DNA from: JBDNFP01 sp041689775 | GTDB taxonomy: Bacteria; Bacteroidota; Bacteroidia; Cytophagales; Spirosomataceae | NCBI GenBank assembly: GCA_041689775.1 | Contig: JBDNFP010000496.1 | Span: 1 to 52,107, forward strand | Direction: 5' to 3' | Length of the DNA: 52,107 nucleotides | Part shown: one piece after another, positions 25,698 to 33,445 of the stretch | Numbering within the stretch: position 1 is the first letter of the stretch | Layout: the number at the start of each line of letters is the position of its first letter | Made by a program: the position numbers and the translations under genes | The notes under the pieces: generated by a model | The model's database searches: none | Told to the model about the DNA's origin: nothing | Seen by the model: the letters and a program-made list of their open reading frames with translations, nothing else

Positions 25698-26723
25698 ATG
25701 AGAAGATCTAACAATGTATTTTGGGGAGGTTTACTCCTCCTGATCGGTATCGGTTGGCTCCTCCGAACCATGGGGTTATTACAATTCGATTGGCAGGAAA
25801 TTTCCCGCTTCTGGCCGGTACTACTTATCCTTGCCGGTATTAGCATTCTAGCGTCGGGCCAGCAGCGCCGAGGCATTGGCAAAGGAATAGCCGGAATACT
25901 GATTACTTTGGCGGTATTGGGGGGGATTACCCATCGTACCGAAAGAGCAATTAACCGCTCCGGAAACAACTGGAATTTTAATTGGGATAATGACGATGAC
26001 GAGTGGGACTTCGGTGACCGTCGGGAGCGTAATCGGGGCTACGATCAGGAGAAAACCGACTCTACCGAGTCAACCGAACCAACCCGAAAAATGAAAAGTC
26101 AGCACTACGAGTATGACATGGAAAATGACTTACGGGAAGCGACCCTCAACTTTGAAGGAGGAGCCGGCGAATTCAATCTGAAAGGTACCACCGATAAGCT
26201 TTTTGAAGCCGAAAGCCGTTCTACCCTGGGTGGATTTGAGTCCAGTATCCGTAACAACCGCAATAGCAACACCGCCTCTATCGATTTCAAGATGGAGAAC
26301 AATCAGGTGAAGCTCAAAAATGGCGACATCAAGAATAAGGTTAATTTCAAGCTTAACCCGAAGGCCATTTGGAATATTGACTTGGGCCTGGGCGCTGGAA
26401 AAGCTGATTTTGATTTGAGTAAACACCAGGTTAAATCCCTCAAAATAAGTACGGGCGTGGCCGATCTTGAATTACGCTTAGGCGATAATGTAGAGGAAAC
26501 CAACGTAGAAATTGAGTCAGGGGTAGCCTCTGTTACCTTAGAGATTCCGAAAGCGGTTGGGTGCGAAATCAAGATAGATGGCGCACTGAATATTAAAAAT
26601 CTTAAGGATTTTACCAAAATAGAAGACGGTTTGTACCGCACGCCCGGCTACTCTGAATCAGCTCATAAAATTATGATCAGTTACGAAGGCGGGTTATCCA
26701 AGGTGAAAGTCCGTAGGTACTGA
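25698..26723 (+). CDS. LiaF-like envelope-stress protein
   Basis: A 341-residue membrane protein. Residues 1-75 contain three hydrophobic stretches of the DUF5668/LiaF membrane module (FWGGLLLLIGIGWLL). A charged Asp/Glu/Arg-rich linker follows (about 95-135). The C-terminal half is a repetitive beta-sheet domain (EATLNFEGGAGEFNL, NIDLGLGAGKADFDL, ISTGVADLELRLGDN) like the LiaF C-terminal or toast-rack fold. In Firmicutes LiaF restrains a cell-envelope stress kinase; no kinase gene is adjacent here. A strong terminator follows. Confidence 0.8.
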   Translation: MRRSNNVFWGGLLLLIGIGWLLRTMGLLQFDWQEISRFWPVLLILAGISILASGQQRRGIGKGIAGILITLAVLGGITHRTERAINRSGNNWNFNWDNDDDEWDFGDRRERNRGYDQEKTDSTESTEPTRKMKSQHYEYDMENDLREATLNFEGGAGEFNLKGTTDKLFEAESRSTLGGFESSIRNNRNSNTASIDFKMENNQVKLKNGDIKNKVNFKLNPKAIWNIDLGLGAGKADFDLSKHQVKSLKISTGVADLELRLGDNVEETNVEIESGVASVTLEIPKAVGCEIKIDGALNIKNLKDFTKIEDGLYRTPGYSESAHKIMISYEGGLSKVKVRRY

Positions 26724-26746
26724 TAATATTTATCAATCATTAATTT

Positions 26747-26789
26747 AAGATAGAAATCCGGCTGATAACCTCAGCCGGATTTCTATCTT
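26747..26789 (+). terminator. Strong hairpin terminator after the LiaF-like gene
   Basis: A perfect 19-bp stem: 26747-26765 pairs with 26771-26789 around the loop TAACC, and includes AAATCCGGCTGA. The right arm ends in CTTTC. It closes the PspC/LiaF-like transcript, 24 bases after its last stop. Confidence 0.85.
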
Positions 26790-26857
26790 TCAAACCCTAC
26801 CTTTACATTGTGTCACTTTTTGGTTTTGTGCTAACCCTTCTTTTGAAATTACACTTG

Positions 26858-27634
26858 ATGAAAAACCATACTTTTATCGCCCTACTGCTCCTTGGATTTA
26901 CCAGCTTTATCTCCTGCCACAGCTCTACCGACCAACCCAGCCAAACCCAGGATATTCTTACCTTATCTGTTACCGAAGCGGAACCCGCCAAAACGGAAGG
27001 AAAACCAGTAGTAATCTCCCCTTTTGAGGAGCAAATGATCAAACAGGGACTGGTAAATCTACAAACCGTGGACTCCACCATTCTGGTAGAATTAAAGTAC
27101 TCAACGACCGATAACTTTGTTAAGAAAGACGTGTACGGAGACTTGAACAACGCCTACCTTCAACCCGATATAGCCGCCAAACTCGCCAAAGCCAGTGCGG
27201 CTCTCCAAGCACGGCACCCGGGCTGCCGATTACTGGTATACGATGCCGCCCGCCCCAATGCCGTTCAGTATATTCTGTGGGATGCGCTGGATGACCTAAA
27301 AATTCCGGTCCAGCAAAAACCGCAGTACGTGGCCGATCCTAAAATTGGTTCGATCCATAATTTTGGGTGTGCCATTGACCTGACGGTTGCCGACGAAAAA
27401 GGGGCTCCCCTGGATATGGGAACCCCTTATGATTTCTTTGGCCCGCTGGCCTATCCCCGCTTGGAGGCCCAAATGCTAAGCAAAGGGCAACTTTCTAAGG
27501 CACAGGTAGCGAACAGAACTATATTGAGAAAGGCCATGACCCGGGCCGGATTTTCGGTCAACCCCACCGAATGGTGGCATTTTGACGGGATGTCGCGAAA
27601 AAACGCCAAAGCTCGCTACGGGATCATTCGATGA
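26858..27634 (+). CDS. VanX-type D-alanyl-D-alanine dipeptidase lipoprotein (M15D)
   Basis: A 258-residue zinc peptidase. The N terminus MKNHTFIALLLLGFTSFISC is a lipoprotein signal with Cys20, so the enzyme is anchored in the envelope rather than cytoplasmic as in VanX. Zinc ligands read SIHNFGCAID (His167, Asp174) and EWWHFDG (His241, with catalytic Glu238). The YDAARP segment supplies the conserved Arg132. It should cut D-Ala-D-Ala or related muropeptide dipeptides. The ATG at 26858 is chosen for the lipobox. The stop lies 2 bases from the converging head-GIN gene stop. Confidence 0.88.
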   Translation: MKNHTFIALLLLGFTSFISCHSSTDQPSQTQDILTLSVTEAEPAKTEGKPVVISPFEEQMIKQGLVNLQTVDSTILVELKYSTTDNFVKKDVYGDLNNAYLQPDIAAKLAKASAALQARHPGCRLLVYDAARPNAVQYILWDALDDLKIPVQQKPQYVADPKIGSIHNFGCAIDLTVADEKGAPLDMGTPYDFFGPLAYPRLEAQMLSKGQLSKAQVANRTILRKAMTRAGFSVNPTEWWHFDGMSRKNAKARYGIIR

Positions 27635-27636
27635 GG

Positions 27637-28374
27637 TTAGTCGCGGGTAAGCGTGCTGCCTCCCGATAGACGCTGATCGACGGTCGGATTACCTCTGTAA
27701 CGTACATTGCTGGCTCCGCTGGCATCTACTTTTAACAAACTCGTGGCCCATACTCTTGCCCGGCTCGCGCCCGAAAGATTTAGATCGGCTTCGTTTACGG
27801 GCAAAGAAAAGGCAAAAAGCTGGGAGGCACCCGATAGCGTACCCGTCAGCAAACCGCCCTCACCTTCCAAATTCAGCTCCGACGCACCCGAAAGGTCTAA
27901 ATTGAGTCGGTCCGACAAACCCACAAAAAACGACTTGGAAGCACCCGAGAGCCGGAGACCCACACTCGGCAAATCTTCAAAACCCCTGATCGTTGACACG
28001 GATGCTCCCGAAAAATCAACCGCTACCAGGTCGGGCATCACAATATCAATATCCATGCGGTCACGACGGTTTCGCCAGGTATTGCGGTACCTGATTTCCA
28101 ACACGCCCGACCGACTTACAGTAACTTCAAGATCATCCACATCATTCAGTTCACCGGTTACGGTAATCCGAAACTCATTACCTTGCTTTACGTGGATAGA
28201 ATAAGCGCTCCCCATGGATAGCTGATCGAAATTAGAAAGGTTAATTTCTCGGGTAACAACCCCTCGTGGGGAGACGTCCCCGTTCAAATCATTGATGTAG
28301 ATGCACGACTGTGTTCCGACAGCCACCACGATTAAAAAGGCACAACGTAAGAAGAAATCAGATAACTGTTTCAT
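27637..28374 (-). CDS. Head-GIN domain (DUF2807) lipoprotein
   Basis: About 245 residues. MKQLSDFFLRCAFLIVVAVG leads to a lipobox (TQSC). The mature part is a right-handed beta-helix-like DUF2807 domain with a repeated LSGAS signature (VDFSGAS, LRLSGAS, LDLSGAS, TLSGAS, LNLSGAS, VDASGAS), six or seven turns. DUF2807 proteins are surface or periplasmic and of unknown function, sometimes annotated as adhesin-like. The ATG at 28374 is chosen; an upstream start at 28467 would hide the signal peptide. It is divergent from the ECF sigma gene. Confidence 0.82.
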   Translation of the reverse strand: MKQLSDFFLRCAFLIVVAVGTQSCIYINDLNGDVSPRGVVTREINLSNFDQLSMGSAYSIHVKQGNEFRITVTGELNDVDDLEVTVSRSGVLEIRYRNTWRNRRDRMDIDIVMPDLVAVDFSGASVSTIRGFEDLPSVGLRLSGASKSFFVGLSDRLNLDLSGASELNLEGEGGLLTGTLSGASQLFAFSLPVNEADLNLSGASRARVWATSLLKVDASGASNVRYRGNPTVDQRLSGGSTLTRD

Positions 28375-28570
28375 GGCTAATAGATTATAAATCATAGTAG
28401 TTGGTAGGGCGAATTCCCCCCGACGGCTAGGAACTTTTGCCTGACCTAATCGTTTGAATTGTGACATCCGAACTTGGCACTTCCCCTACTAGACCCAATA
28501 AATATTTATTTCTGCCGGGTATAGGGGGACTATCCGCCGCTAACTGTCACCGAATAAAAGGAATTCAACC

Positions 28571-29230
28571 TTGACAGCAACCGTTCTTCAAAATCGGGAG
28601 GCCGAACCCCAAGCGGATTACGTATTTTTGATTGATAAAAAAACAACCGCTTTGATTCCGTTATCCGATCCCGACATAGTTAATGCCATTCGGCAAGGGC
28701 AAGAATCTGCCTTTGAGCAGATGTTTCGTACCTACTACGAACGGCTGTGCCACTACGCTAATTCTATTCTGAAAGATCTGGACGAAGCCGAAGAGATGGT
28801 TCAAACGGTATTTCTGAATATCTGGGAAAAACGCGCCGACCTGGAAATAACGTTGTCACTGAAAGCCTACCTGTACCGGGCGGTACACAACCATTGCCTC
28901 AACCGCATTAAACACTACGGGGTACGTGAAAATCACCGCGAATACGCGCTCAATCATCAATCTGATTCTCATGACGCAGTAGCGGAGGCCATTTATGGTA
29001 GTGAACTGGAAGAAAGAATTGAACAGGCCGTCCGCAAGCTTCCAGAGCAATGCCAAGTAGTGTTCAGAATGAGCCGTTTTGAGGAACTCCGTTACCAGGA
29101 AATTGCGGATAAGCTTGGACTATCGATTAAAACCGTAGAAAATCAGATTGGTAAGGCTCTGCGAATTATGCGTACCGAACTGGCCGATTACCTTCCTCTT
29201 CTTGTGGGAGCTTTGCCGTTGTTTTTTTAA
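28571..29230 (+). CDS. ECF-type RNA polymerase sigma-70 factor
   Basis: A 219-residue ECF sigma factor of the Bacteroidota FecI-like group. Region 2 is about residues 38-100 (QGQESAFEQMFRTYYERL and AEEMVQTVFLNIW) and region 4 about 150-205 (LPEQCQVVFRMSRFEELRYQ, then the helix-turn-helix QEIADKLGLSIKTVENQIG). The only plausible start is TTG at 28571; there is no in-frame ATG before region 2. A FecR anti-sigma gene follows 18 bases later, so this is a cell-surface signalling pair. Confidence 0.88.
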   Translation: MTATVLQNREAEPQADYVFLIDKKTTALIPLSDPDIVNAIRQGQESAFEQMFRTYYERLCHYANSILKDLDEAEEMVQTVFLNIWEKRADLEITLSLKAYLYRAVHNHCLNRIKHYGVRENHREYALNHQSDSHDAVAEAIYGSELEERIEQAVRKLPEQCQVVFRMSRFEELRYQEIADKLGLSIKTVENQIGKALRIMRTELADYLPLLVGALPLFF

Positions 29231-29248
29231 CCTGTATAACGAAACACT

Positions 29249-30274
29249 TTGAATAATATAACTATATCTGACGAACTACTGGCCCGCTATCTGGCTAGCT
29301 CGGCTAGCCGCAAGGAAATCGAGCAGGTAGAAACGTGGCTGGAAGCATCACCCGACCACATCGCAGAATTACGGGCTTACCGTAAGCTTTGGGAAAGAAG
29401 CCGAGCCGCGGGTCGACAGACAGTTGCCCCGGATACCGATACCGCATGGAAAAAGGTGCTGGCCCAAATGCGCGCACCCACGGCATCGCGTGAGGTAGTA
29501 TCGCCTCCCATAGCTCCACCAAAATCAGTACCTACTAGTGTTTCTACCCCTAATCGTTTTACTTACCAGTATTTAGCCGTCGCGGCAGTAACGCTTGCAC
29601 TTCTCGCCTGGGGTTGGGTGCAATTTAGTGCCACTTCCGAACCGACCCTGGTATCAGTTTCCACCCAAAATAATACCTACGAAAAAACACTACCCGACGG
29701 CACCAGATTTTTTTTAAATTACAACTCCACCCTCACTTACCCCGAAGGCCTCACCGGTGATATCCGGGCGGTAAAGCTGCAAGGGGAAGCGTTTTTTGAC
29801 GTAACACCTGATGCAAGTCATCCTTTCGTGATTGATGCCAACGGTACCGAAATTCGCGTTCTTGGTACTTCCTTTAACGTGAAAGCGAATCAGGAAGTGG
29901 TAGAGGTAGCAGTAAAAACCGGCAAAGTGGAAGTCAGTAAAGCCGAGCGAAAAGTTAGCTTACTCCCCGGAGAAGGAGTGGTGGTAACCGATACCGTGTT
30001 TCGGTCCATGATGGCAACTAAAAATATTGCCGCGTACAGTACCAAGGTTTTTGATTTTACCGCCACCTCCCTCGAAGAAGTGATCCAAACGCTTAATCAG
30101 GGTTTCCACGCGAACGTACGACTAGCGGGCACTCAACTGGCAGATTGCCGGCTCACGGCCCACTACGAGCGAGAGAGTTTTGACGCTACGCTGCTGCTCA
30201 TTGCCGAAACCATGAATGTTACCATCCGGCAGGAAGGTAACGTCTATTGGTTAGAAGGAAAGGGCTGTCAATGA
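29249..30274 (+). CDS. FecR-family anti-sigma factor
   Basis: A 341-residue inner-membrane regulator. The cytoplasmic N terminus (1-100) should hold the sigma factor. One membrane helix lies at about 107-126. The FecR domain follows (YEKTLPDGTRFFLNYNSTLTY, about 148-240) and the C terminus is a DUF4974/STN-like domain (FDFTATSLEEVIQTLNQGFH, about 272-335). The start is a TTG at 29249, like the preceding gene. It overlaps the next gene by four bases (ATGA), so the three genes are translationally coupled. Confidence 0.9.
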   Translation: MNNITISDELLARYLASSASRKEIEQVETWLEASPDHIAELRAYRKLWERSRAAGRQTVAPDTDTAWKKVLAQMRAPTASREVVSPPIAPPKSVPTSVSTPNRFTYQYLAVAAVTLALLAWGWVQFSATSEPTLVSVSTQNNTYEKTLPDGTRFFLNYNSTLTYPEGLTGDIRAVKLQGEAFFDVTPDASHPFVIDANGTEIRVLGTSFNVKANQEVVEVAVKTGKVEVSKAERKVSLLPGEGVVVTDTVFRSMMATKNIAAYSTKVFDFTATSLEEVIQTLNQGFHANVRLAGTQLADCRLTAHYERESFDATLLLIAETMNVTIRQEGNVYWLEGKGCQ

Positions 30275-32145
30275 TGGATCGCTTAAATCACCCTGGTTCT
30301 TTCGGTTTCGGTGTAAAACTTATCGCCTTGGCTATTTTTGCCACGCTCTTAGGTGCTACCATTAGTAGTGGGCAGGCCCCTACGCCACTATTGGAAAGCA
30401 AAATGAGCATTCGGGTCACCAACCAACGGATGGAGGAGGTGCTTCGACAGATCGCGGCTAAGGGTAGTTTTAACTTTTCGTACAGTCCGGATGCCATTGA
30501 TGTCAAAAGCAGGGTATCGATCAACGCCACCAACCAAAGTGTACGCGAAATCTTGAATGTACTTTTCGACGGAACCGTGACTTTCAAGGAGCGCCGCAAG
30601 TACATTATTCTGGTAAAAGCGCCACCTACCGCCGAAAAAGAAACAAGCAGTTTCTATCTGAATGGATATATCGTGGATGAACTGACCGGAGAAAGGCTAC
30701 CTGATGTCAGTATTTACGAGCCGGTTACGCTAGCCTCCGCGGTGAGTAATAAGTTTGGCTATTATAAAATCACCTTACCTGCCCTACCCGACCAACTCAA
30801 ACTAGAAGTACGGAAATCGGCCTATACCGGCAGGACGATCAAGATTAATTCCCGAAAAAACTCTTACTATTCAATTAGTTTGGTGCCAGATACGCTGCGT
30901 CCCATCCCAAGTCCGGAGCCAAAAATGACCACCCGACGCGACTCCATCCAACCCAAGGTCGAAATCCCGGTAATCGTGGTTTCCCGACAACCGGAGCCTG
31001 ACTCTATTGTGCCCCTACAACGTAAAGAAAGAAAACCTGAGCCCCTCAGTGAGTCCTTAAAATACATCCGCGACGGACTGGTGTATGCTTTTTCATCCGC
31101 CAGACAACTTATTCATACCAGTAATATTTCTGATACCTTATACCGCCCTTTTCAGGCATCGATCCTACCTTTCATTGGCACCAATCAACAGTTGAGCGGT
31201 AACGTCATCAATGATATTTCGTTGAATTTATTCGCTGGTTATTCTCTCGGAGTAAATGCGCTCGAACTTGGTGGAGGGCTCAACGTGGTACGTCTGGACG
31301 TGTACGGCGTACAGGCCGCCGGACTAGCCAACGCGGTGGGACGAAATGTCAGTGGTGTTCAACTCGCCGGAGGACTGAATCTGGTGATTGAAAACGTGGA
31401 CGGAGTTCAGGCATCGGGAGGCTTTAATGTGAATGGCAAAGACTTTGACGGCGGACAGTTTTCCGGCATGGCCAATGTAGTAGGACGCGACGTACGCGGG
31501 ATTCAAATATCCGGTGGCGTCAACGTAGCCGGGCGGACCTTGTACGGCTGGCAAATGGCCGGAATTCTAAACTATGCGCACAAAGTAAACAGAGGGCACC
31601 AATTAGGGATCATAAACATCGCTGATTCAACCAACACAACTCCCATCGGTTATTTCAGCTACGTAAAATTTAACGGGTACCGTCGACTCGAATTCACCAC
31701 CGATGACTTCAATTATGGTAACATTACCTTCAAAACCGGCGTAAAAAAGTTCTATAATATATTCACCCTTGGTACTAGTGGATTTATAAATGGCAAACCA
31801 ATTGGGAGCTTAGGCTACGGAATTGGCACCGCGCGTTCGCTGGGTCGCGGCTGGATGCTGAACGCCGATCTGGTGTTAAACCGCGTGGCAATTCAAAAGA
31901 GATTCTGGCAACAACCGCAGGCAGACCACCTCAGACTAGTGGTAGCCTTAGAGAAAAAACTTAGCAACAGGCTGGCCCTTTCGGTTGGCCCTACCCTCAA
32001 CTTCTTTAATTCACCCTACCGGGGGCTTCTGGAAGGTACGGGTAGTAGGCGCAATCCGCTGTGGATTGGTGGAGTACCCAACGCTTCCCAAAGCAACTAC
32101 GGCTGGATTGGTTTTCAGGCTGGTCTAAGAATCTGCAACCGATAG
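30271..32145 (+). CDS. STN domain surface protein with seven 16-residue repeats and a C-terminal beta-barrel-like region
   Basis: A 624-residue exported protein. After a signal peptide ending SSGQ (about 34) comes an STN domain (about 44-115), which in FecA-type receptors talks to FecR. A carboxypeptidase-regulatory-like domain follows (about 128-200, YLNGYIVDELTGERLPDVSI), then a Pro-rich linker. Nucleotides 31258-31626 encode seven exact 16-residue units plus part of an eighth, consensus G-V-Q-x-A/S-G-x-x-N-V-V-G-R-x-V-x. This resembles the LA_2272-type surface repeats of Leptospira. The C-terminal 170 residues look like outer-membrane strands. No plug and no full TonB receptor are present, so the usual SusC-like target of the sigma/FecR pair is replaced by this protein. 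Confidence 0.72.
   Translation: MMDRLNHPGSFGFGVKLIALAIFATLLGATISSGQAPTPLLESKMSIRVTNQRMEEVLRQIAAKGSFNFSYSPDAIDVKSRVSINATNQSVREILNVLFDGTVTFKERRKYIILVKAPPTAEKETSSFYLNGYIVDELTGERLPDVSIYEPVTLASAVSNKFGYYKITLPALPDQLKLEVRKSAYTGRTIKINSRKNSYYSISLVPDTLRPIPSPEPKMTTRRDSIQPKVEIPVIVVSRQPEPDSIVPLQRKERKPEPLSESLKYIRDGLVYAFSSARQLIHTSNISDTLYRPFQASILPFIGTNQQLSGNVINDISLNLFAGYSLGVNALELGGGLNVVRLDVYGVQAAGLANAVGRNVSGVQLAGGLNLVIENVDGVQASGGFNVNGKDFDGGQFSGMANVVGRDVRGIQISGGVNVAGRTLYGWQMAGILNYAHKVNRGHQLGIINIADSTNTTPIGYFSYVKFNGYRRLEFTTDDFNYGNITFKTGVKKFYNIFTLGTSGFINGKPIGSLGYGIGTARSLGRGWMLNADLVLNRVAIQKRFWQQPQADHLRLVVALEKKLSNRLALSVGPTLNFFNSPYRGLLEGTGSRRNPLWIGGVPNASQSNYGWIGFQAGLRICNR
31258..31626 (+). repeat. Coding 48-bp (16-residue) tandem repeats
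   Basis: Units start at 31258, 31306, 31354, 31402, 31450, 31498 and 31546, with a partial unit from 31594. Period is 16 codons without insertions. Conserved positions are Gly1, Gln3, Gly6, Asn9 and often Gly12-Arg13. DNA is diverged between units, so the repeat is old and held by protein structure, most simply a beta-solenoid. Confidence 0.85.
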
Positions 32146-32243
32146 CCATCTTCGGGAGAAATAATTGATCATTCCTCTCCGACCAATGGTTAAATATGAT
32201 CAATCGCTGCTTTACTAGGGTACAGATCAAAACTGCCTCTCCT

Positions 32244-33428
32244 ATGTCCATTCGCAAGCTTTCGACTTCTCTCACCCTGTATTTGTATTTTTCGGTTGTA
32301 ATTTTTGCCCAAAGAGCAGATTTTAGTCAAGTGCCGGGTGTCATTATTACCCATAGTCCGGCTTCTTCTGGTCTATACCTCGGGTCACCCAGTATAGCTA
32401 TTTTACCTACTGGGACCTACGTTGCTTCCCATGATTTCTTTGGCCCGAATAGCAACGAGCACCAAAGTGCTACTTCGCGGATATTTAGTTCGGAGGATAA
32501 GGGTAAAACCTGGAAGCAAATCGCCGAATTAGAGGGGCAATTCTGGTCGAAACTATTCGTCCATCAGTCCAACCTCTATTTTCTGGGCACGCACCATCAC
32601 CACGGCAATATGATCATCCGTAAATCAACCGACGGAGGAAAAAGCTGGACCAACCCCACCGACAAGAACAATGGACTACTAAAAGTTGGAGAATACCATT
32701 GCGCTCCCGTACCGATTATTGAACATAACGGCAGACTGTGGCGGGCCATGGAAGACGCCACCGGACCGCCCAAGGTTTGGGGCAAGCGGTACAGTGCTTA
32801 CATGATGTCGATACCGTTGGATGCCGATCCGATGATGGCCGACAACTGGACGTCCAGCAACATACTGCGGTATGATTCTACTTTTCTGAATGGTAATTTC
32901 AGAGGGTGGCTGGAAGGAAATGCGGTCGTTGGTCCCGATGGTACCATCCTGGATATTTTACGGGTAGACAACCGCACTACCCTTGAAGAAAGCGCCGCCT
33001 TCGTCAAGATTAGTGCGGATGGAAAAACTGCCAATTTTGATCCCGAAACAGGATTTAAACCATTTCCCGGAGGAAGCAAGAAGTTTACTATTCGCTACGA
33101 TCCGAAATCAAAACGGTACTGGACGCTCGGCAACTTTATACCGGAGGACGTAAAAGCAAAGAGCCAAGGTAAAAACTCCGCTAGTTTGCGGAATACCCTG
33201 GCTCTTTTTAGCTCGACTGATCTTACCGATTGGAAATTTCACGGGATACTACTCCAACATCCCGACGCGGTAAACCACGGTTTTCAGTATGTAGATTGGC
33301 TTTTTGAAGGAAAAGATATTGCGTTTGTGTCCCGTACCGCCTACGATGATGGTTTGGGCGGGGCCCACAATAACCACGATGCCAATTTCCTAACGTTCCA
33401 CCGAATCAAGAAATTCAGAAAAAAGTAG
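32244..33428 (+). CDS. Secreted sialidase-like six-bladed propeller protein
   Basis: A 394-residue exported protein with a signal peptide ending IFAQ. Two Asp-box motifs are visible, SEDKGKTW and STDGGKSW, typical of sialidase and BNR-repeat propellers. An Arg-containing FTIRYDPKSKRYW segment and C-terminal AHNNHDANFLTFHRI are also present. True sialidases carry three catalytic arginines and a Tyr/Glu pair, which I cannot place with confidence, so it may be another glycoside-acting propeller. The ATG at 32244 is chosen over 32196 to start the signal peptide. It lies downstream of the sigma/FecR unit and could be regulated with it. Confidence 0.65.
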   Translation: MSIRKLSTSLTLYLYFSVVIFAQRADFSQVPGVIITHSPASSGLYLGSPSIAILPTGTYVASHDFFGPNSNEHQSATSRIFSSEDKGKTWKQIAELEGQFWSKLFVHQSNLYFLGTHHHHGNMIIRKSTDGGKSWTNPTDKNNGLLKVGEYHCAPVPIIEHNGRLWRAMEDATGPPKVWGKRYSAYMMSIPLDADPMMADNWTSSNILRYDSTFLNGNFRGWLEGNAVVGPDGTILDILRVDNRTTLEESAAFVKISADGKTANFDPETGFKPFPGGSKKFTIRYDPKSKRYWTLGNFIPEDVKAKSQGKNSASLRNTLALFSSTDLTDWKFHGILLQHPDAVNHGFQYVDWLFEGKDIAFVSRTAYDDGLGGAHNNHDANFLTFHRIKKFRKK

Positions 33429-33445
33429 GTTGGTAGGTAGCTAAA

